From: Sipunculus nudus | Lineage: Eukaryota > Annelida > Sipuncula > Golfingiida > Sipunculidae | NCBI GenBank assembly: GCA_026874595.1 | Contig: CM049311.1 | Span: 7,723,676-7,787,675, forward strand | Direction: 5' to 3' | DNA: 64,000 bases | In this document: in pieces, positions 24,001 through 39,000 of the stretch | Layout of the letters: each line of letters starts with the position of its first letter | How positions within the stretch are numbered: the first letter of the stretch is position 1 | The notes under the pieces: generated by a model | Database searches by the model: none | Seen by the model: only the letters and a program-made list of their open reading frames with translations | What the model was told of the DNA's origin: nothing | Made by a program: the position numbers and the translations under genes

Positions 24001-27000
24001 TCGAGTTCGCGTTTCGTCCGGGTTGACCTACTTTTGACCGTTTTACGGCTCCTGAACATAGAAAATTTCATGAAAAATAAAAATTTTCATGAGAAATACA
24101 CATGTACAGACATTCTTTCGCAGAACCTGCAGATATTGGTCTGATTTTTGGTGTGTAGGCAGATAATGACCAGTTACAGATCGAGTTCATGTTTTGTCCC
24201 AGTTGACCTACTTTTGACCATTTGACTGCTCCTGAACATAGAAAGTTTCATGAAAAATAGAAATTTTCATAGCAAATGCACATGTATGGACTTTTTTTCC
24301 TCAATGCCTGCAGATACCACCCTGATATTTTATGTGTGGGCAGATAATGACAGTTACAGATCAAGTTCGCGTTTCGTCCCAGTTGACCTACTTTTGATTG
24401 TTTTACGGCTCCTAGGCTCCTAAACATAGAAAATTTCATGAAAGACAGAAATTTTTATGGAAAGTGCACATGTATGGAATTTTTTCCACAATGCCTGCAG
24501 ATACTGGCCTGATTTTTGGTGTTGCTTGATAATGACCTCTTACAGATCGAGTTTGCATTTTGCCCTTGTTGATCTACTTTTGACCATACGACACCTATTT
24601 CAAAATTGAACAAATGTTTCCTATTTGCCTCAGGCAGGGGCATTCGTGTCGTTCCGACACATCTAGTTTAATTAATCACATCTGCATTGTCACTTCCAGG
24701 ATACAGCTATGGTTTTTTTTAAAGGCATTATGCACTATGAATGCTTGTAAACCAAACATACCAAACTGTAATGGTTCCAATAATTTATTACTAAGGTGAA
24801 GCTGTTACTGACATCACGACATAAGATGACCAAGGAGGACTTTGTAACCAGCTTTGAGGCAAGAACTGAAAGAATGGCGGGACATATAAGGGAGTACGAG
24901 CTGAGACAGCTGACCTTAGATGAGTGTCGTCAGATATTCAGAACAATAGCACCTGACTGTCAGGTAAGAACATACCAGTGATTTATGTATTAACACACAG
25001 ACACAAGTATCAATGTCATCTTACCTTGTAGTGCATGTATACTATGGCTGGCTTTTTCTTCGTGATGGTTTCATATTTACAATATTCACAAAGGTGAAAT
25101 TATTGCAAACATAATTATATGCCACGTCTGCACAGGTGAACAATAAATACTCTATAGCTTCAGTTTCATTTTACGTATATTGCCCTGGAAGCATGAATAT
25201 TATTATGCATTTTAGGTAACCTTTTATTCAAAGATTGGTCATATAAATAACATCAGTACTTTTGTGTATAATTACAACTATTGAGTGAAGAATTTCCTCC
25301 TTTTTTTTTGTTTCCTGAGCTTCTTGTACAGTTATTAAGATTTTGTGTACATATAAGGTAATTGATATAATAATATTTATATACTTTGTATAAGTTATTG
25401 TTCGGAAATCATGAAAATGAAACCCTTGGGAAAGACTGAATAAGTGAAAATCATGAATATTTAACCTGTTGGCCATGAAGTCAACACTGTATATCAGGAC
25501 AATAATTATTGATTCAAAATTCTCTGTAATAATTTCAAAGACAACTGTGAATGATTCAGTAAAACAGTACAAAACAAAAACAGTTATATCAGAATACTTC
25601 TTGATTGAAGTCAAATATAATTGTATTTGGATAATATGATATATTAATAATTGTCTTTCAGTAATTTCATGACTCGCTGAGGAGACATAACTGAGCCTGA
25701 ACAGGGTATTATTTTAATGTCTGAGCAGCTCATACTGTTATGTTACATTCATGTTTATTGCTTCAGGATTTTGATACCTTTGATGTATATATATATAAAG
25801 TCATCAGGGTGTATCATGGTAGATATTGTGTAGTGAAATAGTTCCTAATATTGATCATGAGCTCTTGGAAAAATAGAAATTATCAAAGTTAATGCCAAAA
25901 AATCACTTGTACTGTCTTGTTTATAAGATGATTTAGAATGCCTTGAACATAAGGCTATGGAGTGCTGGAATTCATCCTTGGTTTTCCCAAGAGCATAGTG
26001 CACAGATATGATACCGGTAATTATTAGTACTATTTATTATAAATTCTGTATTTATGTTGCTTGCAGAATACCAGCAGCAGATAAAAAAATACTAAATGCT
26101 GTATACTCAAGTAATGAAATATGTTTTTAACCATTAGGATTCTGTTTTTCCTTCATTAGTCAAATTAAGAATAATTCTAAATTTTTATGGAGCAGGACAA
26201 ATCTTAAATCATGTTGTAATTGTTCTTTTCAGGAGATTAATTCTGACTACAGGTTGAAAGAGCTTTGTGAGAGTTGTGGCTACTCACCACTGGGGGTCAC
26301 CATGATAGCCACCTTGATTCGTGACACCCCCACTGCTTTCCGACAAGATGGAGAACTTGATGAGGGAGTGAAGATGGCAGTGACTGAAGGCCAACAAGAT
26401 CTGGTCAGCTTCATTCAGAATGTATTCAATAATCTCAATTTTAAATGGAAACAGAAACTCCTGGAACTGTCACAGTTTGATGCTACCTTTGACATTGAGG
26501 GAGCCATGGCCTTGCTCGGCAGCACATCCCAGATCGATGCTCTCTTAGATTTGAAATATCTCAAATCATGTCACTTGGTGGATCTTCAAAATTATGATGA
26601 CTACACCGGTCAGCAGGTGGCACCACATGTACAGTTGCATGGAAGAAAGGGGAAGCATATTCGGATAACTCTGCACACATTAACAAAGAAATTCTGTGAA
26701 CACCATCTGACCAAAGAGGACCCTGACAGCATGCAGTACGCAAAGAACCGCTTTGTAGACTACTGTGAGCAGAAACTTGAGGAAATTGGAGAATTTTGTG
26801 CAGAGAAAGACATCACTAAAGCCCACCAGATTGCAACAGACAACGATGTGCATATTAAGAAATGCCTTCGCATGCCGGAGCACTTGAAAAAGAAAGCTGG
26901 CTTCACAGAAAAGAAATCTACAAAACCCATACTCAAGCGTGATTATTGGTACAGTGCCATGGAGAGGTTCAAGGTCACAAGAGAGCGTATGGAATATTTT

Positions 27001-30000
27001 CGAGAGAAGGCGGCCATGTTTAAAGAATCAGGAGATACTCTGGATTATATTCATAACAAACTTTGGGAGCTGGAGCAACATTTTCAAGAGAACACGCACT
27101 TTGAAATCAAAGAACCGTTGATGGAGGTAGAAAAAGCCTTAGAAAAAGAAGACCAAGAAATGAAGGGGGTGAAACTACTTTGGACAAAGTTCAAATATAT
27201 ATATGGAAGATACTGGTACTTTGAAAAGAAATTTCCAAAGGCGCTGAAGTTATTGAAAGAGAGTGCAGAAGCATATAAAGAGAATGCAAAAGAAGATATG
27301 TTTTATGCACGCATCGTGAATATGATTGGATCTGTTTACTACTTGATGGGGGATATGGACAAGGCTCTGAAACACCACAGTGAGGCATATGAAGGGTTGT
27401 TGAACATCGTAGAATCCGGGTTGCATTTTGATCTTCCAACATACATACTCAACCGTGGCACCACATTTCATGTCAAAGGGCACAACACAATGGCTAAGAG
27501 GGAACGAGATGAATATTACAGCAGAGCTCTGGAGAGCTATGAAGAGAGTTTGAGGCTGTATCGAAACTTGCAAATCTATGGTTTCAGCCACACTGCTAAT
27601 ATGCTGCAAAGCAAAGCAACAGTGCTGTGTGACATGAAGCGTTTCCATGAGGCAGTCGAGCCAGCAGAGGAAGCGAAAACCATAATGCTGCTTCACCATC
27701 CGACGTCACACCTGAAAATCTTTGAGATCTGCTACCTGACTGGCTCCATATATGTAGACCTGGCAGAAAAGACTTCCCTGGCAACAGCAGATGGTAATGT
27801 TTCTTCACCTTGGGTTACATATCTAGTTAGGGCTGTGGTAATGATGGTAACTGGGGGTATGAATGACACGCTGCATTGTAAAATCTTCTGGATTTTAGGT
27901 TGTTTTCTAGGTAAATATTTTGATATTACAAAAATCACTTGGACATTGTTGGATATCAACATAATCTTCCTGAAGGCGACCTGTAGAATCATTTCCAGAC
28001 AATCTGACATTACTTATATGCTGAATATTAACTTTGAAAATGTAACCTTAACTTGAGAGTTTTATTTCATTGCCATGTTCAGTTGTATCCTTGATCTGAG
28101 AGTATTATTTCATCATCATGAAGAGTGGTGACCTTGACCTGAGATTATTGTTTTCATATCAAAAGTTTGGGTAACAAAACCTGGTATTTCAAAATCAAGC
28201 AAAATTCTGTGATTTCTTTTTTTTTTTTTTTTACACAAAAACATATAATGATACACAAAAACATGTAATGATACAGTACAAAAGAACAACAAATGGCACT
28301 GCACACGGACAAGATACATAATAGTATATTCTTACAACAAGAGTTCAATATATGATATTTTTATCATGCAGAGTAGAGTAACATTTATAATCAATCATCT
28401 ACACTCAGAAAGCTATTCAATCTGTTCCATAATGAATTGTGTTGAACAAGTTTCCCTTTATGAATTGCTACTTGTCTCTCAATAGTATAGTATAATTTTA
28501 TATGTTTAACAGCATCATTTAGAGACAAAGGGTATTCTTTACATCTTGCTACATAAATATAATATTTTATCAACAGGATAATTTTGTCTAACAATTTATC
28601 AGAACTTACATTGAACAGTATTATATCTCTAGCATATATCATGGGCAAGTTTAAGGTGTCTAACCATATAAATATTTCCGACCATAGCTTTTTAACTTTA
28701 GAGCATTCACAGAATAAATGTATCAGTGTTTCTTTTTCTTGCTTACAGAAGGTACATATGTCATATTCTTTTAAACCCATCTTTACCAAAGATTTGTTTA
28801 ACGTTAAGATTTTATGTAGAATTTTAAAATGGAAGTACCTTAATTTTACAGATATAGTGGTTGAATAAAGATTTTTAAATGCCTCTAATACACTTTTTTT
28901 ATCACATTCTGGTACATTTTGTTGCCATTTTAGAAAAGTATTTTCTGGGTGTACAAACTTCTGTTTAACAAGTTCAGCGTATATAAATTTTACTGGTGAT
29001 TTCTTTGAGTGTTTGTCATTTAAGCATCAGCAGAGTTACAAAACTGGCAGAAAGCTGTGGAGAACTTTGAGGAGGCCACAAAGTATGTGTTTGGCTACTC
29101 GGGCGTGCCATTTGATAACCATTATTACAAAAAGCTGAAGCACAGTCTCCCCAGAGCTCTCAGACAGATGCACGAAGATGACAAAGCAAAATTCATGGAG
29201 AAGAAATTCCGTGTGAGTATTTTGTTAAAAGGGGCCTATTCCAAAATCTGACATCTAATAATTAAATATAATCCCTTCAACCTTTTATAAAAATAGGCCA
29301 AAAATCACCAATCACACTGTACACAGGCTGTTCCTTTTGTTAATATCTACATGTTTATAACAGGTTGGGGTTCCAAAATAATCAAAACACATTCAGCATG
29401 TTATGCTAAGGGCATTTTGCACCAGTGACCTTTAAATTCGCACATGTACAACTAACCACCTTAGGTTAATTTTTTTTTCTGTTTGTCAACATTGCTGTGT
29501 TTACTTGCAACTTGTAAATAAACAAGCTCAAACATCCATCACAAGGGTGGTATAAGAACTTTATTGTAACAGAAATTCCATAGAGTTCATTAATATGTAG
29601 CAAGGGTAGGCCAAAATCACTTAAATTCTATATAAAGGACGGTGAATATCTAGCTTTAAGTCTCTGATAAAAGAGAACTTTAACATGTACATGCACCATG
29701 CATGATGGTCATCTGCTGTGTTCAGGTGCACTAAGCTAACATTGTGTGTTTTGTAAAATAAAACAAAACCCCTGCGGAGGCTCTGACAGGAACCTCACCT
29801 TTAAGGATAAGATCAGTAAAAGGGGCCAGATCACTTAAAAAGCATATTGAATTTACACAAAACAAGGGCTTCCCTCAAAATAAATATGCTCTTGCTAAAA
29901 TATTGCCTTGAAACAGTTTGCTTATTCCGGTAAACGAGTCGACAGAGCGTAATCACAGGTGTCAATATAAACACAGCATGTGGGGAGCCACAACATGTGT

Positions 30001-33000
30001 CAATCAGGAGATGCCTTGACTGACTTTGCCCCCCAAAAATGTAATATATGGGACATATTATGGTTTACCCCTGGTCAGCCTGTGTTAACTTTTAGTGTCA
30101 CCATGGTAACTTACCAGGGCTCTGATGGATTTTCAAGAAACTCACCTTAACTACTTACCAATAGATTTTCTCACCTGAGTTTAATTCTGTACAAAATCCA
30201 TGTATGTATAAATAGCTCGGATTGAAGACTTGCCAGTAATCTGATGGATTTCCTAATATTTTCCAAGAGTTTCTCACCTGAAATAAATTCTCTCAAAAAT
30301 CTATGCATAATTAATTAGGTCAGAAGTCACAAGACATACAGCCGGCATTTTATGCACTCTTGCATGAAATAATGCAAATATGATCTTTTATTTTCAACAT
30401 AACAGACCCTGATTCAATTAATGTCTGTCATTGCCAATAGAGGTTGCTAGTATTATGGTCTGTTTCAGGAATGGCATGGAAGATGTGCTGATGACTGAAA
30501 TATGTAAACTTGATACTAAAGAGTTAGAGCTCTTTATAATTCAAGTTCATAACCAATACATTGCATTTATGCTTTGAATTAAATTTATTTACACTTTTGA
30601 AACATTTTTAACAGATTTTTATAGTGTTATAAAAATTCTGATTGTCAGCATATTTTTCAAACATACTATTTCAGGATTATGAGGCTAACCGTGCTCGCCA
30701 TAAAGAGGGTGTCATCGTCAAGGTAAAGGGTGCAGAAATAGACAGCAGTGAGAACTCAGATGGAGACAGCGAGAGCTCTGTAGGAGACAGGAAACACCTT
30801 GCCCATGTAAGTCCATACAGAAGAATTATTGTTCTGCAAAAGAAACACTTAAAACACTTAGGAATTTGCATTCTAATGAATGCAAGCCTCCGCCATATGG
30901 AGGGGTCCTTATTGTGGGATGCCTTCACTTATTTGGCCCATATTCCAGGATTATTAGCACACAAGTGACTCTACATGTTCCTTATTACGTTCCTGAATCC
31001 AAAAAACAGAAACACACAAAAACACATAAACAGGGATCAATGTATACCCTCCTGGCAGGCCATGAAGTACTTCTTAATCAATTACAATCATCAAAGATGG
31101 GACAAATGCTATATAGCCAAAGGTTTCAAATTAAGCAAATGTGTGTTAATTGATCCTGTATTGTTTTTGTTTGATTTGAGTCAAATCCATTTCAGAACTG
31201 GCCTGAGGAGCAAGAAAGAGTGATTGATTGGCAGATAGCTACAAACACTTTACGAATGCATGTTACCAGATATCTCATAATGATTATGATGGATATTTTA
31301 ATTGGAATAATAGATTGGTGAGTGTTTAAGTAAAATGGAATAATATTTAGCTTATCCTGACCCAGAGGAAGTAATTTTGAACATATGGGTTAGTGCTTTC
31401 ACATTTAAATGTGTAATGGTTCAATTTTGATTTATGACATTAAATATAAATAAAAAATTCTGTAAATGGTGGAGTATTTGTATAAATTTACTATTCAAGT
31501 TTCATATTACTTGGGAACAACATCATAATAACAGAATTGTTTTGCTTAATGGGTAAAGGCACATTAAAGCAAAATGAAATTTAAAAAAAAAAATATTATT
31601 TTATTGATGAAAGAAATTTAGACTGAAGCAACTGGAGAACAAAATTGGTAAATTTTTACTGAAAATGATTTTTTTTTGCCTGAGAAACCAGTTTTTTTTT
31701 TGCCTGACGCAAAAATTATATCACAGCCTTTATTTTCACATGAAAGCCAGGGAAGACTGAAAGAAAACCTAAAAAGGTCCTCTGGTCCAGGAAGGAGGGG
31801 GTCAGGGCTCACAAATTTTAGTTTGAAACTAAAGGGGAGGTAAGGACCCCCTTGACACCCCCCCCCCCCCAATGTACCACTGGAATATGCAGATATATCT
31901 AGTTTTTTTGGAGGGGGGGGGATGGATTAGTTTCTTTTTGGAAATACATATTGGTTATATTCAGGGCTGCAGCTTTCAGACATTTCCTACCAGCTTAACA
32001 GCAGTTTCACAGGCCTATTGAATCTTTTCTATTGGGAAAAAATCAGGTGCATTGAAGGTTAAAGAAAACACCTTGTGTGACAGGCCTCCTATTAATACTG
32101 GACATTGCTTCAGTCCGGTTGTGTTTTTCTTCTGATCCACTGAATTTAACATTTATTTTAAATGTGGAAGACCTATTGTTGATTACCACCCTTGATCCCA
32201 CATGCTTTAATACTTGTTACCCTCAGAATAATGGAAGCTGGAGTTACTTTGGTGAAAAGATGTTTTAAAATCTTTAGCAGACCTATTAATGTAACAATAA
32301 TTTATTGCTCTAAGCTGAAATACAAGTTTTCTGATACTGTTGTCTATATAACTTTCATGGTCGCTTCATCAAGATCACTGACAAAGGTCTGAGCTTTCAG
32401 CTTGCAAATAATCCAAGCCATAACATGGAACATTTCTCCTTGGTTTACTCTTGCTGTTCAAGGTAACCCATACTTACAGAAGAATCAAGAGAATACCATT
32501 TATTTGATGATTTCTCACTCACACGTTAATTAAGTCTGTTCCATCCCCTCCTGTCCACCTGTTTTTTGCTATGATTTTTTTATTATATACATTTCAAGTG
32601 AGAAAATGGTAATGTAGGGTAGAAGCTTAAAGGGCCAAATGTATCCGCCAAAACAGAGTGATACTTTGCTTTCAGTCAGACGCCGCCGCAACCTAGGTTT
32701 CCGGAGAACTCCTCTGTAACCGCTGGGCAGAATTTTACAAAACCGGGGATTATGATCGGGTCACATGTGAACTGCTGTGCCCTGATTTTGTTTTGACCTC
32801 TGAGCTTTCCTCTGCGCTCTGCTTCCATTTGTGTGTTTGTGTTCACACATACTCCCCATATCTTTGGACTGTTTGACCGATCAGGCTAAAAATTTTACAC
32901 AAATGTAGCCCTTGGATAGCTTTATAACATACACTAAAATTGGTGGCGCCACCTGCAACCATTTTTGAACTGCATCCATCTGTTCATCTGCCTTGGGATA

Positions 33001-36000
33001 AAATCACTCATATCTCTGCATTGGTTGGACTTATCTACCTGAAATTTTGCATGTGTATACATTCTGGATAGCTTTCTTGATTTTATGACAGGTGGCGCCA
33101 CCTACATTCATGTTTACGCTACAGACATCCAAGGTCATATCGCAGGAACCGTCTGACCGATTGGGCCAAAATTTTGCATAGGTATAGATCTCACATAGCT
33201 CTTCTTCATACACAAAACTGGTGGCGCAACCTGCAACCATTTTTGCACAATATCCATCTGTTCATCTGCCTTGGGATAAAATCACTCCTATCTCTGCATT
33301 AGTTGGACTTATCCACCTAAAATTTTGCAGGTTTATACATCCTGGATAGCTTTCTCGATTTTATGACAGGTGGCGCCACCTACATTCACTTTTATGCTGC
33401 ATACATCCAAGCTCATATCTTGGTAACCGTTTGATCGATTGGGCCAAAATTTTGCATGTGTATAGATCTCACATAGCTCTTTATTATATGCAAAACTGGT
33501 GGCGCCTCCTGCAACCATTTTTGCACAGCGTACGTCTGTTTGTCTGCCGTGAGATAAAATCACTCATATCTTGGCAGTAGTTTGACATATCTGCCTAAAA
33601 TTTTGCAGGTTTCTACATCTTGGATAGCTTTCTGGATTTTGTGGCAGGTGGCGCCACTTACATTTATGTTTATGCTGCAGACATCCAGGCTTATATATCA
33701 GGACTGGTTTGCTTTATCCTCCCGAAATATTGCATGTGTATAGATCTCACATAGCTCTTGATCATACACAAAATTGGAGGCGCCACCTGCCACCATTTTT
33801 GCACAGCGTCCTTCTGTTTGTCTGCTGTTGGATAAAATCACACTCATACAACTAGTGGTTTGACTTATCTGCCTAAAATTTTGCATATGTATACATCTTG
33901 GACAGCTTTCTGGATTTGTGGTAGGTGGCGCAATCTACATACACATTTCAGCTGCAGACGTCCATGTCACATCTCACTCTTTTTCCCCATGCCACTCAAT
34001 CAATGCCTCACTTCATCCGCCCACTCTGATTTTGGCGGATACATGTAGTCGCTTGTCGACTACCCGTATTCTAGTTTTCAACAAAGTAAATCAGTACTTA
34101 TCATACACCTTATTTGAGAAACAGGGTTATTAAAAAATATGAGAAATCAGTTAACATTTTACAACATATCAGCCCCATTTATGGCAGTCAAGGTCATTTT
34201 TCATATGCAAAAACAACCTCAGTTGACAGCTGCTGATTTGTTGATTTTGTAAACACTCTAAAAAATATAGCCACTAGAAACAAAGATGGCCTCTTGTGCA
34301 ATGAGACATTTAATCTGCCAGAACTTTGAAAAAGAGTAAAAAAAAATAGTTAAACATAAACTGGAAATTAAATGTTAATTACTATATTAGTTCATACTAT
34401 ATTAGTATGACTATATGTGACTTCCATATGCAGCTTTTAGGACATTTTTGATCAAATATAACCTTCAAGAAAATTATCTCCAAAAATACAGGAGGACACA
34501 GGTTGATGGAATGAAGTATAACTGATTCACCTTTTTGAACCTTTAAGCTGTGCTGTAGAGAGGTAAAGGTAATAGATTAACAGTGATTACATTTGAATTT
34601 GCTTTAAATGTGTTTAGTTAGCTAAGCTGACTAAAAGTCATCTGAGTTATAGTCATGGTCCATTGTCCGTCATAAGTAATAATGAATGAACTTTTATCCT
34701 GTAAGCATTGTTGAATTAAGTGAAAATCCTATGTATATACACTTTAATAATACAGATATGTTGTAACTCCCACCATTCCACACCCCTCCCCCCATGGTCA
34801 ACTTCAGCTGAGCACAGTTACCCATGAGTCCCTTGTTCTCACTAGATACTTAAAATAATATTTTTAGCGAACCTGTGAGCTTATGCGATGGTGTGGCGGC
34901 ATCCACCGGCCGTCGTCCGTCGTCTGTACGTTAACCCATACTATCTTGAAAATGGCAAGAGGTAGCATCACGAAATTTTATGCAAAAAATTAGTCATCTA
35001 AAAAACTCTATCGGATTTTGCTTATTTTTTGGCTAACTGCATTTCCTTAGATTATATAGGGAAAAAGCTAAAAAAGCTTTAAAAATCTTCTTCTCAGAAA
35101 CTGTTTAGCCAAATTGTCCAATATTTCACAGAAATGATTCCTGGAATAATCTTTCTCAAGTTTGTTCGAATGGTTTAAGTTCGGTGATTTTTGGCCGAGT
35201 TACAGGAAGTTGAACTTAGCCATCTGTCCATAAAAGCATACTCAAATTACAATCTCAGAAACGGCTGGAGCTATCATCACCAAATTTTATGCCAATGTTG
35301 TTCACATGAGACATATCTGAAATTGAGGTATTGGTGGTGCCACCTGCATCGACCTTTTTTGTACAGGGGTCATCAGTGCCCGTATCATACTGACGGCTAC
35401 AAAAAACTTCTTCTCTGAAACCATATGGCCAAATAGTTTAATATCGCACAGAAATGATCCTAGGGAAGTGTTTTCTGAAATTTGTTCAAATGGTCTAAGT
35501 TCAGTGACTTTAGGCTGAGTTATGGGAAGCTGAATTTAGTCATATGCTGTAACAGCCCATTTTAGCTCAGTGGCTACAAAGATCTTCTCCTCAAAAACCA
35601 ATGTGCCAAATTCTTAAATCTCACACATTAATTATCCTTAGATGTTGATAATTCAAGTTTGTTCAAATGGTTTTGGTTCAGTGATTTTTGGCTGAGTTAT
35701 GGGAAGCTTAACTTAGCCATTTTGCTGTATTTTCCCATATGAGTTATAAACCTGTAAAATTTTTTTTTGACTGACCCTACTGAGGCCAATTTGTTTAATA
35801 TTTTACAAGAATAATCCCCTGAATAATTCTTATAATAATTGTCTTTTATGGTTCCAAAGAATGAATTTTGGCTGAATTATAAAGGTTCAATTGAGTCATT
35901 TTACCATATATGTTAGCTGTGTGAAGCAGATACACAGATACATCAAGACTGGCACCAGTTTATCAGCATTTATTACATCATGCCTCTAGAAATTTAGATT

Positions 36001-39000
36001 TCAGGTTATCTATGGTTAATATTGACAAAAATGTTTTTTAAAAGCTTTTAAAAAATGTAGATTTATCATTTTTAGATATTCCTCATGCCAGGCAATGTTT
36101 ACAATCACAGCTTTACAGCTCTCTGTGGGTATATAAAGACGGCTGTACATGGAATATAAATAATTGGTATCCATAGTCAAATTAATTCAAGATTTTGCCA
36201 TCAGTGAGATGTATCTGTATTATAATTTTGCATTCAATATGCATCTGTATTAATTTTTAGTGAACCTGTGAACTAATGCGATGGTGTGGTGGGGTTTGTC
36301 TTCTGTACATTTACCCATACTATTTTGAAAATGATTGGAGCTAGCACCATGAAATTTAACGCAAAAAATTAGCCATCTGAAAATTTTCTTAAATTTTATA
36401 GAGAAAAAGCTAAAACTAGACGACCAGAGGTCGAGCGCTTGCCGGAAGTTGAAATGACAGACAGATGGACAGACAGAACATATTGTGGGTTTTCTATTAT
36501 TTGAATGACCCTCAGCGTTTGCTGAGAAGTTGTGGCCTGTAAAATGACATATCAGACAAAACAACGAGGAAGCAGACAAAGCTGACCTCAAAAGACGAAC
36601 AGACAGACATACTGACACATCTGTGATAACAGATTACCAGACAAAAGTGCCGAAGGTAAAGAAGAGCAAAATTAGCGATAGTTTATGTAGATAAGGTTTA
36701 TAATTTTGGAGATATGGCCAAAACATGATATGTTGGGGAGGTGAAGGTGCAGCGCCCCCTCGTGGCTATATCCGGAAAATGAAAAATCTGTTTTGAGATA
36801 TTAGTGTAACACATAAGATGTACCAGTTTTAAAGGATTCCTGAAAAAAACTGTGGCCTGTAGAATGCTATATATGAGACGCAAGAACCAGCAAGTAGGCG
36901 GATTTGAGGACAACTGACAAACAGACAGACACACTGACAAAGTGACACAAGATTGAGACCATATGACATTACCAGGTCATGGAGAAGACTCAGGGAAAGA
37001 AAATAAGCCATAGTTTCTGTAATTGAGGCTTTGGGTTTTAGAGATATGGTCAATATAATGATATGTGTGAGGGTCATGTGCAGCGCCACCTAGCGGCCAT
37101 ATCAGGAAAATGAAAAAAATGTTTTGAGATATTTCTGTAAAATATAATATGCATCAGTTTTCAAACGCTTCTTTAAAAACTGTGGCCTGTAGAATGCTAT
37201 ATGTGAGACGCAAGAATCAGCAAGCAGCCAAATTTGAGGACAACTGACAAACAGACGAACATACTGACAAAGTGACACAAGATTGAGACCAGATGACATA
37301 ATCAGTTAATTGAGAAGACTCAGAGGAAAAAAATAAGCTATAGTTTATGTAATTGAGGCTTTGGGTTTTAGAGATATGGCCAGTGTAATAATATGTGTGT
37401 GAGGGTCGTATGCAGCGCCCCCTAGCAGCCATATTCAAAAAATGAAAAAACAATTTCGAGATACTAGTGTAGGACTTGTGATATGTCAGTTTCAAAAAGA
37501 TTCCTGCAATAATGTGGCCTTTGGCGCAAGATGAATGAAATCTCGAAATATCTCTATTCACGAGATTTTTTACGAGACACTGCAAGACTTGTAATAAAAT
37601 CTTGTAGTACTAGTTGAATGCTACCTGATGCAAAAAACTAGATCACTCTAGCTTTAAAACTGACAAAGTTAGAAAAATAAGACCCCTTATTTTCGAATAT
37701 CATGACTTTTCCCCCAAAATTTGTAACCATGGTTACGGCAGATTTGAGTCAGCTACACACCAAATGACAGGCCTTGGAATGACGATTAAAATGAGCTATC
37801 GTTGAAGTAGATACGACTAATAGTCACAAAGATATGAAGAAAAAACCGTTTTGAGAAGTTTTGATGACCTTGACCTTGACCTTTGTCCTATTTTGACCAA
37901 AAACAATAGGGCACCTAGAAATTTAATTCTCCATCATCTCTGAAAGTTTCAAGGTGATTGCTGCAAAATTGTGGCCTGTACTGTACTAAATGTCAGACAG
38001 AACATCAAGGCCGTTGTCAAAATTGACAACAACAGAGGAACAGACAGACATACTTACAAGGTGACACAAAGTCAACAAAAGTTGATCATACCATGATATG
38101 GGGAAAGGAAAGACGAACAAAATGATCTTAGAATGAGGTTGATACGACCATTTTTGACCAAGTTATGAGGAAAATAAGGTTTCAAGGTTTTTTGTGACCT
38201 TGACCTTTAACCTATTTTAACCAAAAACAATAGGGCACCTAGAAATTTAATTCTCCATCATCTCTGAAAGTTTCAAGGTGATTGTGGCAAAATTGTGGCC
38301 AGGAGAGTGCAGACAAACAAACCAACAAACAAACAGACAGACAAACAGACATACGGAACTGACCAACATGCTTGCCGAAATCTTTGATTCCGGCAAGCAA
38401 AAAACCTTTAAAAATCTTCTCCTCCGAAACACTCAAGCCAAATTGTTCAATATTTCACAGAAATAATCTTTTATACCATCTCCCTCAATTTTGTTCAGGA
38501 AGTTGAACTTAGTCATCTGTCCAAAAAAGCATACTAAAATGACAGTCTTAGAAACAGCCAGAGCTATCATCACCAAATTTTTTGCCAGTGTTGGTCACAT
38601 GAGTCATATATGAAATTCAGGTATTGGTGGCGCCACCTGAATTGACCTAATTTTGTACGGGGGTCATTGGTCATCTGTACATTAATCCATAATTTCTCAG
38701 GAATAGCAGGAGCTACCATTCCCAGATTTTATGCAATAATCTGTCACATACCAAAATTTGTGGGATTCAGCTTATTTTTTTGCTATCTGCATTTACTTAG
38801 ATTTTATAAGGAAAAAGCTGACAATATTTTAAAAGTCGTCTTCTTGTAGACGGTCCAGCCAAATTGTTAAATATTTTACATAAATGATCCCACAGGCAAG
38901 CCCTCTCAAGTTTGTTCAAATGGTTTGTATTTGATGAATTTTAGTGGAGTTACACAAATTTGAACAGTCATTCGGCCAAGTAAGCATACTGACATAGTAC

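Noticed and set aside
25228-25614. 128-codon minus-strand frame in NLR intron 7
   Set aside because: Low-complexity AT-rich composition, no recognisable motif, antisense to the gene.
27191-27699. Minus-strand frames of 83 and 149 codons
   Set aside because: Shadows of the strongly supported exon 8 on the opposite strand.
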